From NCBI RefSeq assembly GCF_000717655.1, contig NZ_JNZY01000027.1:47761-111760 (forward strand): a DNA stretch of 64,000 nucleotides, given 5' to 3'. The position numbers and the translations under genes are program-made. The notes under the pieces are model-generated. The model searched no databases. It was not told where the DNA came from and worked only from the letters and a program-made list of their open reading frames with translations. Of the stretch, positions 23,803 through 32,528 are shown piece by piece. The DNA comes from Streptomyces katrae (GTDB lineage: Bacteria > Actinomycetota > Actinomycetes > Streptomycetales > Streptomycetaceae). Each line of letters opens with the position of its first letter. The stretch's first letter is position 1.

Positions 23803-26800
23803 TCAGTCCGTGAGCGACGCCGTGCGGTGGCGCACCGCGGAGCCGCCGCGCTGTTTGACGATCTCCAGCTGTGCCTGCACCCGGGTCCGCAGGTCGGCGA
23901 CGTGGCTCACGATGCCGACGCTGCGGTCCCGTTCGCGCAGCGAGTCCAGGACGTCGAGCACCTCGTCCAGCGCCTGGTCGTCCAGGCTGCCGAAGCCCTC
24001 GTCGATGAAGAGGGTGTCCAGGCGCATGCCGCCCGCCTCGTCGGTGACCACGTCGGCCAGGCCGAGGGCCAGGGCGAGCGAGGCGAAGAAGGTCTCGCCG
24101 CCCGACAGCGTGGCGGTGTCCCGCTCGCTGCCGGTCCAGGCGTCCACCACGTGCAGCCCGAGGCCGGAGCGCCCGCGGCCGCTCGCCTTGGCGTCGGAGT
24201 GGACGAGCGTGTAGCGGCCGCCTGACATCCGCAGCAGCCTTACCGTCGCGGCGGCAGCGACCTGCTCCAGCCGGGCGGCCAGGACGTACGCCTCCAGCCG
24301 CATCTTGCGCTCGTTGTCGGCGGAGGTGCCGGCGGTGAGCCCGGCCAGCCGGGCCACCCGTTCGTACGCCTCGCGCAGCGGGCCGAGCGCCCGCAGTTCC
24401 TGCTCCGCCTGCCGGGAGAGCCGGTCCAGCTCCGCGCAGCGCACCCGGGCCGCGTCCACGGCAGACCCTGCCGTACGAAGCTTCGCCGCGGCCCGGGCTT
24501 CGTACGCCTCGGCGGCATCCGGCGCGGCCGGGGGCAGCGTCGCGGCGGCGACGGTGTCGGTCTCGCCGCGCCGGTCCGCGAGCATGGCCTCCTCCGCCTG
24601 CCAGGCGTCCAGCCTCCTTTGGAGCGCGGTGCGTTCGTAGTCCGGAAGGACCGCGTCGGCGGCGGCCTCGACGGTGTCGAACCCGGCCTTGAAGGCGGCG
24701 TCGGCGAGTTGCGCGTCGGCCTCCTTCAGCCGGGCCGCGGTGTCCTCGGCCCGGCGCAGCGTGGCGGCCGCCCGGGTGACCATCCGTACCCGCTCCTCCA
24801 GGAGCCTGGCGCGTGCGGCGACCGTGGGCGCATCCCCCCGGACGAGGGCCAGTTCGGCCTCCAGCTTGGCCCGTTCCTGGTCCAGGGAGTCGCGCAGGGT
24901 GGCCCGGGCGGCGGAACGGCGCTCTGCGTCGAGCCGGTCGGAGCTGCGCACGGCGTGCTCGCGCTCTGCGCGGGCCAGCCGCTCCCGGGCGGAGTGCAGT
25001 CCGGCGGCCGCGGCATGGGCGGCGGCGTGCCGGGAGCTGAGGTCGGAGGTCAGCGCGAGGAGTTCCCCGGTGGTGGCCTCCCCGGCGGCGGCCGCGGCCT
25101 CGGCCCGGGCTTCCCGGACGGCGGCAAGGTTCCGCTCGACGGCGGCCCTGCGCTCCTCGGCCTGCTCGTAGCGGGCGTGGGCGGCGTCCTCGGCGGCCCG
25201 GTCCACGTGCCCGGGGGCCGGGCGCGCCGGAGCGGGATGCTCCGCCGATCCGCACACCGCGCACGCCTCCCCCGCCACCAGCGCCTCGGCGAGCTCGGCT
25301 GCGATACCGCGCAGCCGGGTCTCCTTGAGCTCCAGCCAGCGCTCCCGGGCGGCGGTCGACTCCTCGCGCACGGAGAGCAGTTCGCCCTCGAAGCGCTGCG
25401 CATCACCGTCCAGCGCGTCCCGGCGCTGGGACGCCGTCAGCTGCATCCGGGCCGGCTCCAGCCGTCCCGCGAGCTGCTCTGCCAGCGTCGCGGCCTGTTG
25501 TGCGGCGTCCACCCGCTCCACCAGCGCGGTCCGGGTGGCCTCCCAGCGGGCCAGCCAGTCCGCGGACTCCCGCAGCTGCTCCTCGGCGTCGCGGGCCTCG
25601 CGTTCCAGGGTGGCCCGCTCGCGGCCGATCTCGGCGCTGCGCTGCTCGGACCGCTGGGCGGCGCCGAGCGCGCCGAGGTCCTCGCGCAGCCGCTGCTCGA
25701 CGGCGGACAGCTGCTCCGTGCCCGCCTCGGCGAGGGCCGCCGGCAGCTCCGCCCGGGCGGCCGCCTCCGCGTGGGCGGCGGACAGGTGGGCTGCGGACGC
25801 GGCTCCGCGCAGCTCCAGGGCTGGGGCCACCAGGGCGCCCCGGCGGGCCCGGTCCAGCAGGGCGCGGACCCGGTCCCGCTCGGGCTCCGCCTCGGCGAGC
25901 AGGGCGGCGCGGCGGGCCGTCTCGGCGTGCCGGCGCTGGAGGCGGTCGAGCTCCCGCGCCTCCTCGGCGGCCCGCCGGGCGGCGGCGTGCCGGCCTTCGA
26001 CGGCGGCCAGCGCGTACTCGGCGACGGTCAGCCGCTCCCGGGCCGCGCAGCGGGCGACGGCCGCCCAGGCCCGGATCGCCCCGGCCAGCCCGGGGTCACC
26101 GGGCTGGTGCCCGGGCAGCGGCCAGGCCCGCAGGTCGGCGCTGTCCCCGGCGGCCTGGGCGAGGCGCTGGGCGGTGCCGAGCACCTTCTCGTCGCCGGCG
26201 CGCACCTTGGCCTCGGCGGCGCGGCGGCGCTCGGCGAGCAGCTGCTCGACGGCGGCGAAGCGGCGGGTGTCGAAGAGCCGGCCCAGCAGCCGGCCCCGCG
26301 CCACCTCGTCGGCCCGCAGGAACTTGGCGAACTCGCCCTGCGGCAACAGCACGACCTGGCAGAACTGCTCGCGGCTCATGCCGAGCAGCTGCTCGATCTC
26401 CTCGCCGATCTCCTGATGGGAACGGCTCAGCGCCTGCCACCGTTCCCCGTCGTACTCGCGCAGCCAGCTCTGCGCCTTGTCCTTGGTGGTGCCGGTGCCG
26501 CGCTTCTTCGGCCGGTCCTGCTCGGGACGCCGGGTGATCTCCAGGCGCCGCCCGCCCGCGGTGAGTTCGAGGGTGACCTCGGTCGGCGTCCCGGCGTCGG
26601 CGTGGTCGCTGCGCAGGCTGGTGCCCGGGGCCTGGCGGGGGCCGGGCACCGATCCGTACAGGGCGTAGCAGACGGCGTCGAGGACGGAGGTCTTGCCAGC
26701 GCCGGTGGGACCGTGCAGCAGGAAGATCCCGGCGCCGGAGAGCGCGTCGAAGTCGATCTCCTGGGGTTCGGCAAAGGGCCCGAAGGCGGTGATCCTGAGC

Positions 26801-26814
26801 CGGTGCAGCCTCAT
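23803..26814 (-). CDS. sbcC: SbcC, ATPase subunit of the SbcCD nuclease
   Basis: A 1003-aa SMC/Rad50-like protein that with SbcD opens DNA hairpins and trims blocked ends. Walker A GPTGAGKT is at residues 35-42. Two very long Ala/Glu/Arg-rich coiled coils flank the zinc hook CAVC at 518-521. The ABC signature LSGGETFFASLALALGLADVV and Walker B with DTLFIDEGFGSLD lie near the C-terminus. The ATG at 26814 overlaps the sbcD stop in ATGA, so translation is coupled. Long frames on the opposite strand here are shadows of its GC-rich codons. Confidence 0.95.
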   Translation of the reverse strand: MRLHRLRITAFGPFAEPQEIDFDALSGAGIFLLHGPTGAGKTSVLDAVCYALYGSVPGPRQAPGTSLRSDHADAGTPTEVTLELTAGGRRLEITRRPEQDRPKKRGTGTTKDKAQSWLREYDGERWQALSRSHQEIGEEIEQLLGMSREQFCQVVLLPQGEFAKFLRADEVARGRLLGRLFDTRRFAAVEQLLAERRRAAEAKVRAGDEKVLGTAQRLAQAAGDSADLRAWPLPGHQPGDPGLAGAIRAWAAVARCAARERLTVAEYALAAVEGRHAAARRAAEEARELDRLQRRHAETARRAALLAEAEPERDRVRALLDRARRGALVAPALELRGAASAAHLSAAHAEAAARAELPAALAEAGTEQLSAVEQRLREDLGALGAAQRSEQRSAEIGRERATLEREARDAEEQLRESADWLARWEATRTALVERVDAAQQAATLAEQLAGRLEPARMQLTASQRRDALDGDAQRFEGELLSVREESTAARERWLELKETRLRGIAAELAEALVAGEACAVCGSAEHPAPARPAPGHVDRAAEDAAHARYEQAEERRAAVERNLAAVREARAEAAAAAGEATTGELLALTSDLSSRHAAAHAAAAGLHSARERLARAEREHAVRSSDRLDAERRSAARATLRDSLDQERAKLEAELALVRGDAPTVAARARLLEERVRMVTRAAATLRRAEDTAARLKEADAQLADAAFKAGFDTVEAAADAVLPDYERTALQRRLDAWQAEEAMLADRRGETDTVAAATLPPAAPDAAEAYEARAAAKLRTAGSAVDAARVRCAELDRLSRQAEQELRALGPLREAYERVARLAGLTAGTSADNERKMRLEAYVLAARLEQVAAAATVRLLRMSGGRYTLVHSDAKASGRGRSGLGLHVVDAWTGSERDTATLSGGETFFASLALALGLADVVTDEAGGMRLDTLFIDEGFGSLDDQALDEVLDVLDSLRERDRSVGIVSHVADLRTRVQAQLEIVKQRGGSAVRHRTASLTD

Positions 26815-27974
26815 CGGTGGGTCTCCTGCCGGCCGTCGCCCGCCCGTACGTCCTCGAAGGCGTCCTGCAGCACGGCCCGTTCCGCCTCGTCGGCGACACC
26901 CCCGCGCACGTGGGCGACGAAGTCCTCGGCGATCTCCTGGTCGCTGCGCCCCTTGAGGCGCTGGGCGTACGAGGTCCCGCCGTCCTCCTCGCGGCCCTCG
27001 GGGTCGAAGGCGAGGCTGAGGGTGTGCGGGAAGCGGGCGGCGAGCCGGGCCATGGGGTCCTCGGGCCGGACCGGGTCGGTGAGGGTGGCCTCGATCCAGG
27101 AGTCCTCGTACGCGGCGTACGACACCTCCTCGAGCAGCTCGTCGAGTCGCCCCCGGATCCGGGCGAGCGGCCGCGGCACGGGGGTGTCGATGCGCTCGGC
27201 GGTGATCTCTCCGGCCGCGCCGAGTTCGACCAGCCACATGCTCTTGCGGTGGTCGGCCTCGGAGAAGGAGTAGGCGAGCGGGGAACCGGAGTAGCGCACC
27301 CGTTCGTTGATCGTCTGGCAGCCGTGGAGGTGGCCGAGGGCTGCGTAGTCGACGCCGTCGAAGACGGCGGCGGGCACGGCCTCGACCCCGCCGACGGCGA
27401 TGTCGCGCTCGCTGTCACTGGCCTGCCCGCCGGTGACGAACGCATGGGCGAGGACGACGGAGCGGGTGCCGGGGGCGCGCGCGGCGAGATCGGCCCGGAC
27501 CAGGTCCATGGCCGCGCCCAGCACGGCCTCGTGGCTCACCTTCTCCGCGCCGAACCGGTCCTTCACCAGGGCGGGCTCCAGGTACGGCAGTCCGTACAGC
27601 GCCACCTCACCGTGTACGTCGGCCAGCACCACGGGATCGGCGCAGCCCCCGGGGTCGGTCCGCAGGTGGATCCCGGCCCGGCCGATGAGCCCTGCGCCGA
27701 CGCCGAGCCGGCGGGCGGAGTCGTGGTTCCCGGAGATCATCACCGTGGGCACGCCCAGGTCGGCGAGCCGGTGCAGGGCCCGGTCGTACAGCTCGACGGC
27801 GGGCAGCGGGGGCACGGCCCGGTCGTAGACGTCACCGGCGACGAGGACGGCGTCGACCTCGTGCTCGCGGACGGTCTCGACCAGGTGGTCGATGAAGTGG
27901 GCCTGGGCCCCGAGCAGGTTCACGCGGTGGAAGGACCGGCCGAGATGCCAGTCGGAGGTGTGCAGGAGCCTCAC
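26811..27974 (-). CDS. sbcD: SbcD, nuclease subunit of SbcCD
   Basis: A 387-aa Mre11-like calcineurin-fold nuclease. Metal-binding blocks run in order: HTSDWHLG at the N-terminus, GDVYDR, SGNHDS, LAHAFV and LGHLHGCQ. The GTG at 27974 gives MRLLHTSDWHLG, matching the family N-terminus. A GTG 10 codons upstream would add an unlikely Arg-rich stretch. It is the first gene of the sbcDC operon. Confidence 0.95.
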   Translation of the reverse strand: MRLLHTSDWHLGRSFHRVNLLGAQAHFIDHLVETVREHEVDAVLVAGDVYDRAVPPLPAVELYDRALHRLADLGVPTVMISGNHDSARRLGVGAGLIGRAGIHLRTDPGGCADPVVLADVHGEVALYGLPYLEPALVKDRFGAEKVSHEAVLGAAMDLVRADLAARAPGTRSVVLAHAFVTGGQASDSERDIAVGGVEAVPAAVFDGVDYAALGHLHGCQTINERVRYSGSPLAYSFSEADHRKSMWLVELGAAGEITAERIDTPVPRPLARIRGRLDELLEEVSYAAYEDSWIEATLTDPVRPEDPMARLAARFPHTLSLAFDPEGREEDGGTSYAQRLKGRSDQEIAEDFVAHVRGGVADEAERAVLQDAFEDVRAGDGRQETHR

Positions 27975-28110
27975 TCGCCGGTCCCGCCGGACGTCTCGCC
28001 GCACATGTTTCTTCCGTCCCCCTGGTCGTCCCGGTCGTCTCCCGCTCGCTGAGCCCCTCTACGCTAACGCGTCGCCGGAGCCCCCAGGACTCGTCCGCGC
28101 AGGCTCGTCC

Positions 28111-28737
28111 TCAGGACGCGTACGTCTCCCCGCCGAGGGTGAGGGTGGCGCTGCCCGCCGTACTGTCGGCGAGCCAGGCCTCGAAGGCGGGCAGGTCCGC
28201 CTCCGGGAGGGCGACCTCGATCTCGACCGCGGCCCCGTAGCGCAGGTCCACCACGGTCCGGCCGGTGGAGCGCAGGTCGTTCTGGGTCTTGCCGGCCCGC
28301 TGGTGGTCCACGGTGACGGTGGCCAGCCGGTAGCGCCGGCGGGTGAGGGTGCCGAGCTCGTCGAGGGCCTCGCCGACGACGCCGCCGTAGGCCCGGATCA
28401 GGCCGCCGGCGCCGAGCTTGACGCCGCCGTAGTAGCGGGTGACGACGGCCACCGCGTACCGGATGTCGCGGCGCATCAGCATCTGCAGCATGGGCACCCC
28501 GGCGGTGCCGCCGGGCTCGCCGTCGTCGCTGGCCTTCTGGACGGAGGCGTCGGCCCCGATGACGTACGCGAAGCAGTTGTGCGTGGCGGTGGCGTGCTCC
28601 TTGCGGATGCGCGCGATGAACTCCTGCGCCTCCTGCTCGGTCGCGGCGGGCGCGAGCGAGCACAGGAAGCGCGAGCGGTTGATCTCCGACTCGTGCACGC
28701 CCTCACGGGCCACCGTCACGTACTGGTCCGACTTCAC
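28111..28737 (-). CDS. YigZ/IMPACT family protein
   Basis: A 208-aa protein of the UPF0029/IMPACT family. The signature block is present (RYYGGVKLGAGGLIRAYGG), preceded by DDGEPGGTAGVPML. The N-terminal domain is IMPACT-like, and the C-terminal DUF1949 is a ferredoxin-like domain. Family members bind ribosomes or RNA, but the bacterial role is not settled. Length is normal. It lies upstream of sbcD on the same strand with a 136-nt gap. Confidence 0.92.
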   Translation of the reverse strand: MKSDQYVTVAREGVHESEINRSRFLCSLAPAATEQEAQEFIARIRKEHATATHNCFAYVIGADASVQKASDDGEPGGTAGVPMLQMLMRRDIRYAVAVVTRYYGGVKLGAGGLIRAYGGVVGEALDELGTLTRRRYRLATVTVDHQRAGKTQNDLRSTGRTVVDLRYGAAVEIEVALPEADLPAFEAWLADSTAGSATLTLGGETYAS

Positions 28738-28838
28738 CGCTCCACCCTACGGGGAATCGGACACGTGTCCTTTCGGTTGATCACGAGTGCGGCCCGGAGC
28801 ACCGGACTGCGCCCGGAAGGCAACAGGAGGCGGCACCC

Positions 28839-29243
28839 GTGTACGGCGACCCGGCAACCATCCGCAAGATCCTCACCGAGCTCGGCGACACCTGGGCCGT
28901 GGTGGGCCTGTCCAACAACCGGGACCGGGCGGCCTACGGAGTGGCGCGCACGCTCCAGCGGTTCGGCAAGCGGGTGGTCCCCGTGCACCCGAAGGCGGAG
29001 ACGGTCCACGGCGAGCAGGGCTACGCGTCGCTCGAGGAGATCCCGTTCAAGGTGGACGTGGTGGACGTCTTCGTGAACAGCTCGCTCGCCGGGGCGGTCG
29101 CCGACGAGGCCGTGGCCGTCGGCGCGCAGGCCGTCTGGTTCCAGCTGGGCGTGATCGACGAAGAGGCGTTCGCGCGCACCCGCGAGGCCGGCCTGGACAT
29201 GGTGATGGACCGCTGCCCGGCCATCGAGATCCCGGCGCTGTAG
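28839..29243 (+). CDS. CoA-binding domain protein
   Basis: A 134-aa single CoA_binding (Rossmann) domain protein, as in the N-terminus of succinyl-CoA synthetase alpha. WAVVGLSNNRDRAAYGVARTL is the dinucleotide/CoA loop, VVPVHPKAE and VDVFVNSS follow, and VMDRCPAIE is the usual C-terminal signature. The GTG at 28839 has AGGAGG 8 nt upstream. Stand-alone forms are widespread with no settled function. Confidence 0.88.
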   Translation: MYGDPATIRKILTELGDTWAVVGLSNNRDRAAYGVARTLQRFGKRVVPVHPKAETVHGEQGYASLEEIPFKVDVVDVFVNSSLAGAVADEAVAVGAQAVWFQLGVIDEEAFARTREAGLDMVMDRCPAIEIPAL

Positions 29244-29301
29244 CCGGCCGCTGCGCGCCGTCGAAGGGCGGGACCGGGACGGCCGGGGTGGGCTCGGCAG
29301 C

Positions 29302-29363
29302 GTGGTGATGCTCACAGCCGGGGCATCGCCCGGTGGTGATGCTCACAGCCGGGGCGTCGCCCG
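29302..29363. repeat. Two-copy 31-bp tandem repeat
   Basis: The unit starting GTGGTGATGCTCACAGCC occurs at 29302-29332 and again at 29333-29363. One base differs (29325 A, 29356 G). It lies in the 195-nt gap between the CoA-binding gene and the EamA gene, 76 nt before the latter's start. Confidence 0.9.
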
Positions 29364-29438
29364 GGCTTGAACCACCGTGCGCGGTGCTCCACGCTGCACT
29401 CCACCGTTCACTGCACCGTACTGCGAGGCCCTGCCGTC

Positions 29439-30305
29439 ATGACCGCCCTCTTCGCCTTGGCCTCGGCCGCGCTGTGGGGTCTCGCCGATTTCCGGGGCGG
29501 GCTGCTGACCCGCCGGCTGCCGGCGCTCACGGTGGTCGTGGTCTCGCAGTTCCTCGCCGCCGTCGCGCTCGGCGCGGTCGTCGCGGGCACCGGGGCCTGG
29601 CGGGAGGCGGGGCCGCAGCTGTGGTTCGCGGCCGCCGCGGGTCTGGTCGGCCCGGTCGCCATGCTCAGCTTCTACAAGGCGCTGGCCCTCGGGCCGATGG
29701 GCGTGGTGTCGCCGCTCGGCTCGCTCGGGGTGGTCGTGCCCGTCGCGGCGGGGCTGGCCCTGGGTGAACGGCCCGGGCTCGGCCAGTTCGCGGGGATCGC
29801 GGTGGCCGTCGTGGGCATCGTCCTCGCGGGCGGCCCGGAGCTGCGCGGTGCGCCCGTACAGCGGCAGGCGGTGGTGCTCACCCTGGTCGCGGCGTTCGGG
29901 TTCGGCTCGGTGATGGCGCTGATCGCGCACGCCTCCGGCAGCATCGCCGGGCTGTTCCTCGCCCTGTTCGTCCAACGGGTCACCAACGTGGCCGCGGGCG
30001 GTACCGCCCTGTGGGTGCAGACCCGGCACGGCGCCCCGGCCCTCCCGGCCGGCGTGGGCCCGCGGATCCTGTGGGGGCTGGTGCCGGTGCTGGCCTTCGT
30101 CGGCCTCGCGGACGTCGCGGCGAACGGCACGTACTCCCTCGCCGCCCGGCACGGTCCGGTGACCGTGGCCGCCGTGCTCTCCTCCCTCTACCCCGTGATC
30201 ACGGCGCTCGCCGCCTTCGTCGTGCTGAAGGAACGGCTGCGGACCGTCCAGGCGGCAGGCGCCGGCCTGGCCCTTGCCGGAGCGGTCCTGCTGGCCGCCG
30301 GCTAG
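29439..30305 (+). CDS. EamA/DMT-family transporter
   Basis: A 288-aa membrane protein with about ten hydrophobic helices in two EamA repeats. The second repeat ends in the typical VLSSLYPVITALAAFVVLKERL block. The family exports metabolites such as amino acids; the substrate here is unknown. The ATG at 29439 gives a helix at once (MTALFALASAALWG). Codons upstream in the frame run through the tandem repeat region and are not used. It converges on an acyltransferase gene after 30 nt. Confidence 0.9.
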   Translation: MTALFALASAALWGLADFRGGLLTRRLPALTVVVVSQFLAAVALGAVVAGTGAWREAGPQLWFAAAAGLVGPVAMLSFYKALALGPMGVVSPLGSLGVVVPVAAGLALGERPGLGQFAGIAVAVVGIVLAGGPELRGAPVQRQAVVLTLVAAFGFGSVMALIAHASGSIAGLFLALFVQRVTNVAAGGTALWVQTRHGAPALPAGVGPRILWGLVPVLAFVGLADVAANGTYSLAARHGPVTVAAVLSSLYPVITALAAFVVLKERLRTVQAAGAGLALAGAVLLAAG

Positions 30306-30335
30306 CCGTTTGCGGCTCGGGGCCGGGGGACAGGA

Positions 30336-31109
30336 TCAGGCGGGTTCCGCGGCCGCGTCGGCGGAGCGCTGTTCCGCCTCCGCCAGCTGCGCCACTGCGC
30401 GCAGCTGCTCCGGCGTCACCCCGTCCGGGATCGGTACGGGCGCCGGGGTCCGCAGCGGCGGCTGCCAGCCCGTCTCCGGCTGCCACCGGCGGACGATCCG
30501 CGCGGGCGCCCCGGCCACCACGGCGTGGTCCGGCACCTCTCCCCGTACGACGGCCCCCGCGGCCACCACCACGTTGCGGCCCAGCCGCGCCCCCGGGAGG
30601 ATCACCGCGCCCGTGCCGAGCCAGCAGCCGGGCCCTATCTCCACCGGTGCGCTGCGCGGCCACTGCTTGCCGACGGGCTCGTGCGGATCGTCGTAGCTGT
30701 GGTTGGTGGAGGTGATGTAGACCCCGGGCCCGCAGAAGGTGTCGTCCCCGATGGTGATCCGGGTGTCCGCGATGACGTGCGTGTCCCGGCCGAGCACCAC
30801 GCCGTTGCCGAGGACCAGTACCGGCTCGGTGCCGAGGTCCAGGCCGGGCATCATCCCGGCGGTCAGCGTGACCTGCTCGGCGATGATGCAGTGCTCGCCG
30901 AGCCGGATCCACGGCTCGCCGAAGACCGTGCCCTGGGGGAAGGCGAGGCGCGTGCCGTGCCCGATCGCGCCGAAGCGCAGCCGCCCGGGGGTCTGCGCGG
31001 TGACCGCACCGGCCTGCTGCATCCAGCGCCAGCCGGCGTGGACCGCGCGGTTGGCGAGTCTGCGGCGCAGGGCCGTCAGGGATGAGAACGTGTTCTGGTT
31101 CTTCGGCAC
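30336..31109 (-). CDS. Hexapeptide-repeat acyltransferase
   Basis: A 257-aa left-handed beta-helix protein of the LbetaH acyltransferase group (maltose/galactoside or polysaccharide O-acetyltransferase type). Hexapeptide turns are visible as VLVLGNGVVLGRDTHVIADT and VEIGPGCWLGTGAVILPGA. VYITSTNHSYDDPHEP carries the likely catalytic His, and AGAPARIVRRW is the usual end. The GTG at 31109 opens with PKNQNTFSSLTALRRRLANRAV. The acyl acceptor is unknown, and no sugar cluster surrounds it. Confidence 0.86.
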   Translation of the reverse strand: MPKNQNTFSSLTALRRRLANRAVHAGWRWMQQAGAVTAQTPGRLRFGAIGHGTRLAFPQGTVFGEPWIRLGEHCIIAEQVTLTAGMMPGLDLGTEPVLVLGNGVVLGRDTHVIADTRITIGDDTFCGPGVYITSTNHSYDDPHEPVGKQWPRSAPVEIGPGCWLGTGAVILPGARLGRNVVVAAGAVVRGEVPDHAVVAGAPARIVRRWQPETGWQPPLRTPAPVPIPDGVTPEQLRAVAQLAEAEQRSADAAAEPA

Positions 31110-31186
31110 CGGGCCACCGTAACGCGCCGGGCACCCGGAGCGCGCCGTGATCTTCACCCCATCGCCGGTCGGGCCGGGCCCGTGCC

Positions 31187-31201
31187 CTACCGTGCCGGTA
31201 G
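31187..31201. promoter_or_regulatory. Inverted repeat in a divergent gap
   Basis: CTACCG-TGC-CGGTAG is a perfect 6-bp inverted repeat, 45 bp before the gamma-carbonic-anhydrase start and 78 bp from the divergent acyltransferase. It may be an operator. The spacer differs from the TACCG-N2-CGGTA sites elsewhere. Confidence 0.3.
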
Positions 31202-31246
31202 CGCGACACGCAGGGCACTCCAGCACACAGGACTGAGGAAGAGAAC

Positions 31247-31798
31247 ATGACGTATCAGGCGGACCGGGGCCGGGCACTCGTCGCGGGCGTGGGCGGCAAG
31301 AGCCCGCAGATCGACCCCACGGCCTTCACCGCGCCCACCTCGGTCGTGATCGGCGACGTCACGATGGCCCCGGGGGCGAGCATCTGGTACTCGGCGGTGC
31401 TGCGCGCCGATTGCGGCCCGATCACGCTCGGCGCGGACAGCAACGTGCAGGACAACTGCACGCTGCACGTCGACCCCGGGTTCCCGGTCTCGATCGGCGA
31501 GCGCGTCTCCATCGGCCACAACGCCGTGGTGCACGGCTGCACCGTCGAGGACGACTGCCTCATCGGCATGGGCGCCACCGTCCTCAACGGTGCCGTGATC
31601 GGTGCCGGTTCACTGGTGGCCGCGCAGGCGCTGGTCCCGCAGGGCATGGTGGTCCCGCCCGGTTCGCTGGTCGCGGGCGTGCCGGCCAAGGTGCGGCGCG
31701 AGCTGACCGACGAGGAGCGCGAGGGCATCAAGGTCAACGCCCTGATGTACGCGGACCTGGCCGAGCAGCACCGCGCCGCCGTCCAGCCCCCGCAGTAG
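31247..31798 (+). CDS. Gamma-class carbonic anhydrase-like protein
   Basis: A 183-aa left-handed beta-helix protein. The three metal-binding histidines are in place: His74 in TLHVDPG, and His91 and His96 in SIGHNAVVHG. GVPAKVRRELTDEE is the usual C-terminal end. Family members hydrate CO2 or act as ferredoxin-like metal scaffolds; activity is not assured. GAGGAAGAG lies just before the ATG. It converges on the DedA gene after 31 nt. Confidence 0.9.
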   Translation: MTYQADRGRALVAGVGGKSPQIDPTAFTAPTSVVIGDVTMAPGASIWYSAVLRADCGPITLGADSNVQDNCTLHVDPGFPVSIGERVSIGHNAVVHGCTVEDDCLIGMGATVLNGAVIGAGSLVAAQALVPQGMVVPPGSLVAGVPAKVRRELTDEEREGIKVNALMYADLAEQHRAAVQPPQ

Positions 31799-31829
31799 CC
31801 GTACGCCCGTACCTGCGCCCCGCGGCCGG

Positions 31830-32471
31830 CTACTCGGCCGCGGCGGCCGCCGTCTCCGAGGCGGCCGCAGCCGCCTTCTTCATGCGGCTGCGGAGCACCA
31901 GCGTCACGGTGAGGCCGATGACCAGCGCCAACACCAGCGCGACCCAGGAGAAACCCTTCAGCCAGGGCTCCGCGACGATGCCGATCGAGTAGATGACGGC
32001 CGTGGTGCCGCCCGCCCAGAGGATGCCGCCGAGGATGTTCGCCACCAGGAACCGCCAGTAGGGCATGTGCAGCACGCCGGCCAGCGGACCGGCGAAGATC
32101 CGCAGAAGCGCGACGAACCGCCCGAAGAAGACGGCCCACATCCCCCACCTGTCGAAGGCGCGCTCCGCCTGGGCCACGTGGTCCGGGCCGAAGTGCCTGG
32201 GGAAGCGCCGGCCGAGCCGGTCCAGCAGCGGCTTGCCGCCCCTGCGCCCGATCGCGTAGCCGATCGAGTCGCCGACGATCGCCCCGGTGGACGCGCAGAT
32301 CCCCAGGACCACGGGGTCGATCTCGCCGTGCTGCGAGGCCAGCAGGGCCGAGCTGACCAGGATGATCTCCCCCGGCAGCGGGATGCCGAGGCTCTCGAGC
32401 CCGATGACCAGACCCACCAGGAGATAGATGCTGACCGCCGGAATCGTCTCCAGCCATTCCTGGATGTGCAC
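31830..32471 (-). CDS. DedA-family membrane protein
   Basis: A 213-aa integral membrane protein of the DedA/SNARE-associated superfamily. Conserved blocks are GLESLGIPLPGEIIL, GDSIGYAIGRRGG and FFGRFVALLRIFAGPLAG, with the two membrane-facing Arg and Gly residues expected. Several DedA proteins flip undecaprenyl phosphate or phospholipids; which one this does cannot be told. The end is Ala-rich (EAAA-type). It lies 57 nt downstream of the beta-glucosidase on the same strand. Confidence 0.92.
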   Translation of the reverse strand: MHIQEWLETIPAVSIYLLVGLVIGLESLGIPLPGEIILVSSALLASQHGEIDPVVLGICASTGAIVGDSIGYAIGRRGGKPLLDRLGRRFPRHFGPDHVAQAERAFDRWGMWAVFFGRFVALLRIFAGPLAGVLHMPYWRFLVANILGGILWAGGTTAVIYSIGIVAEPWLKGFSWVALVLALVIGLTVTLVLRSRMKKAAAAASETAAAAAE

Positions 32472-32528
32472 CGGTACGTCCTCCCGTATCGCGGCGGCGC
32501 GTCCCCTGTGACACGCCGAACGGGCAGC

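Noticed and set aside
24619..27273. 884-codon open frame on the plus strand
   Set aside because: It is antisense to sbcC and follows from its codon bias. The product has no domain, and sbcC has complete motifs.
31187..31201. Third member of the TACCG-N2-CGGTA motif group
   Set aside because: The spacer is 3 bp, not 2, and no -10 adjoins it, so I listed it separately.
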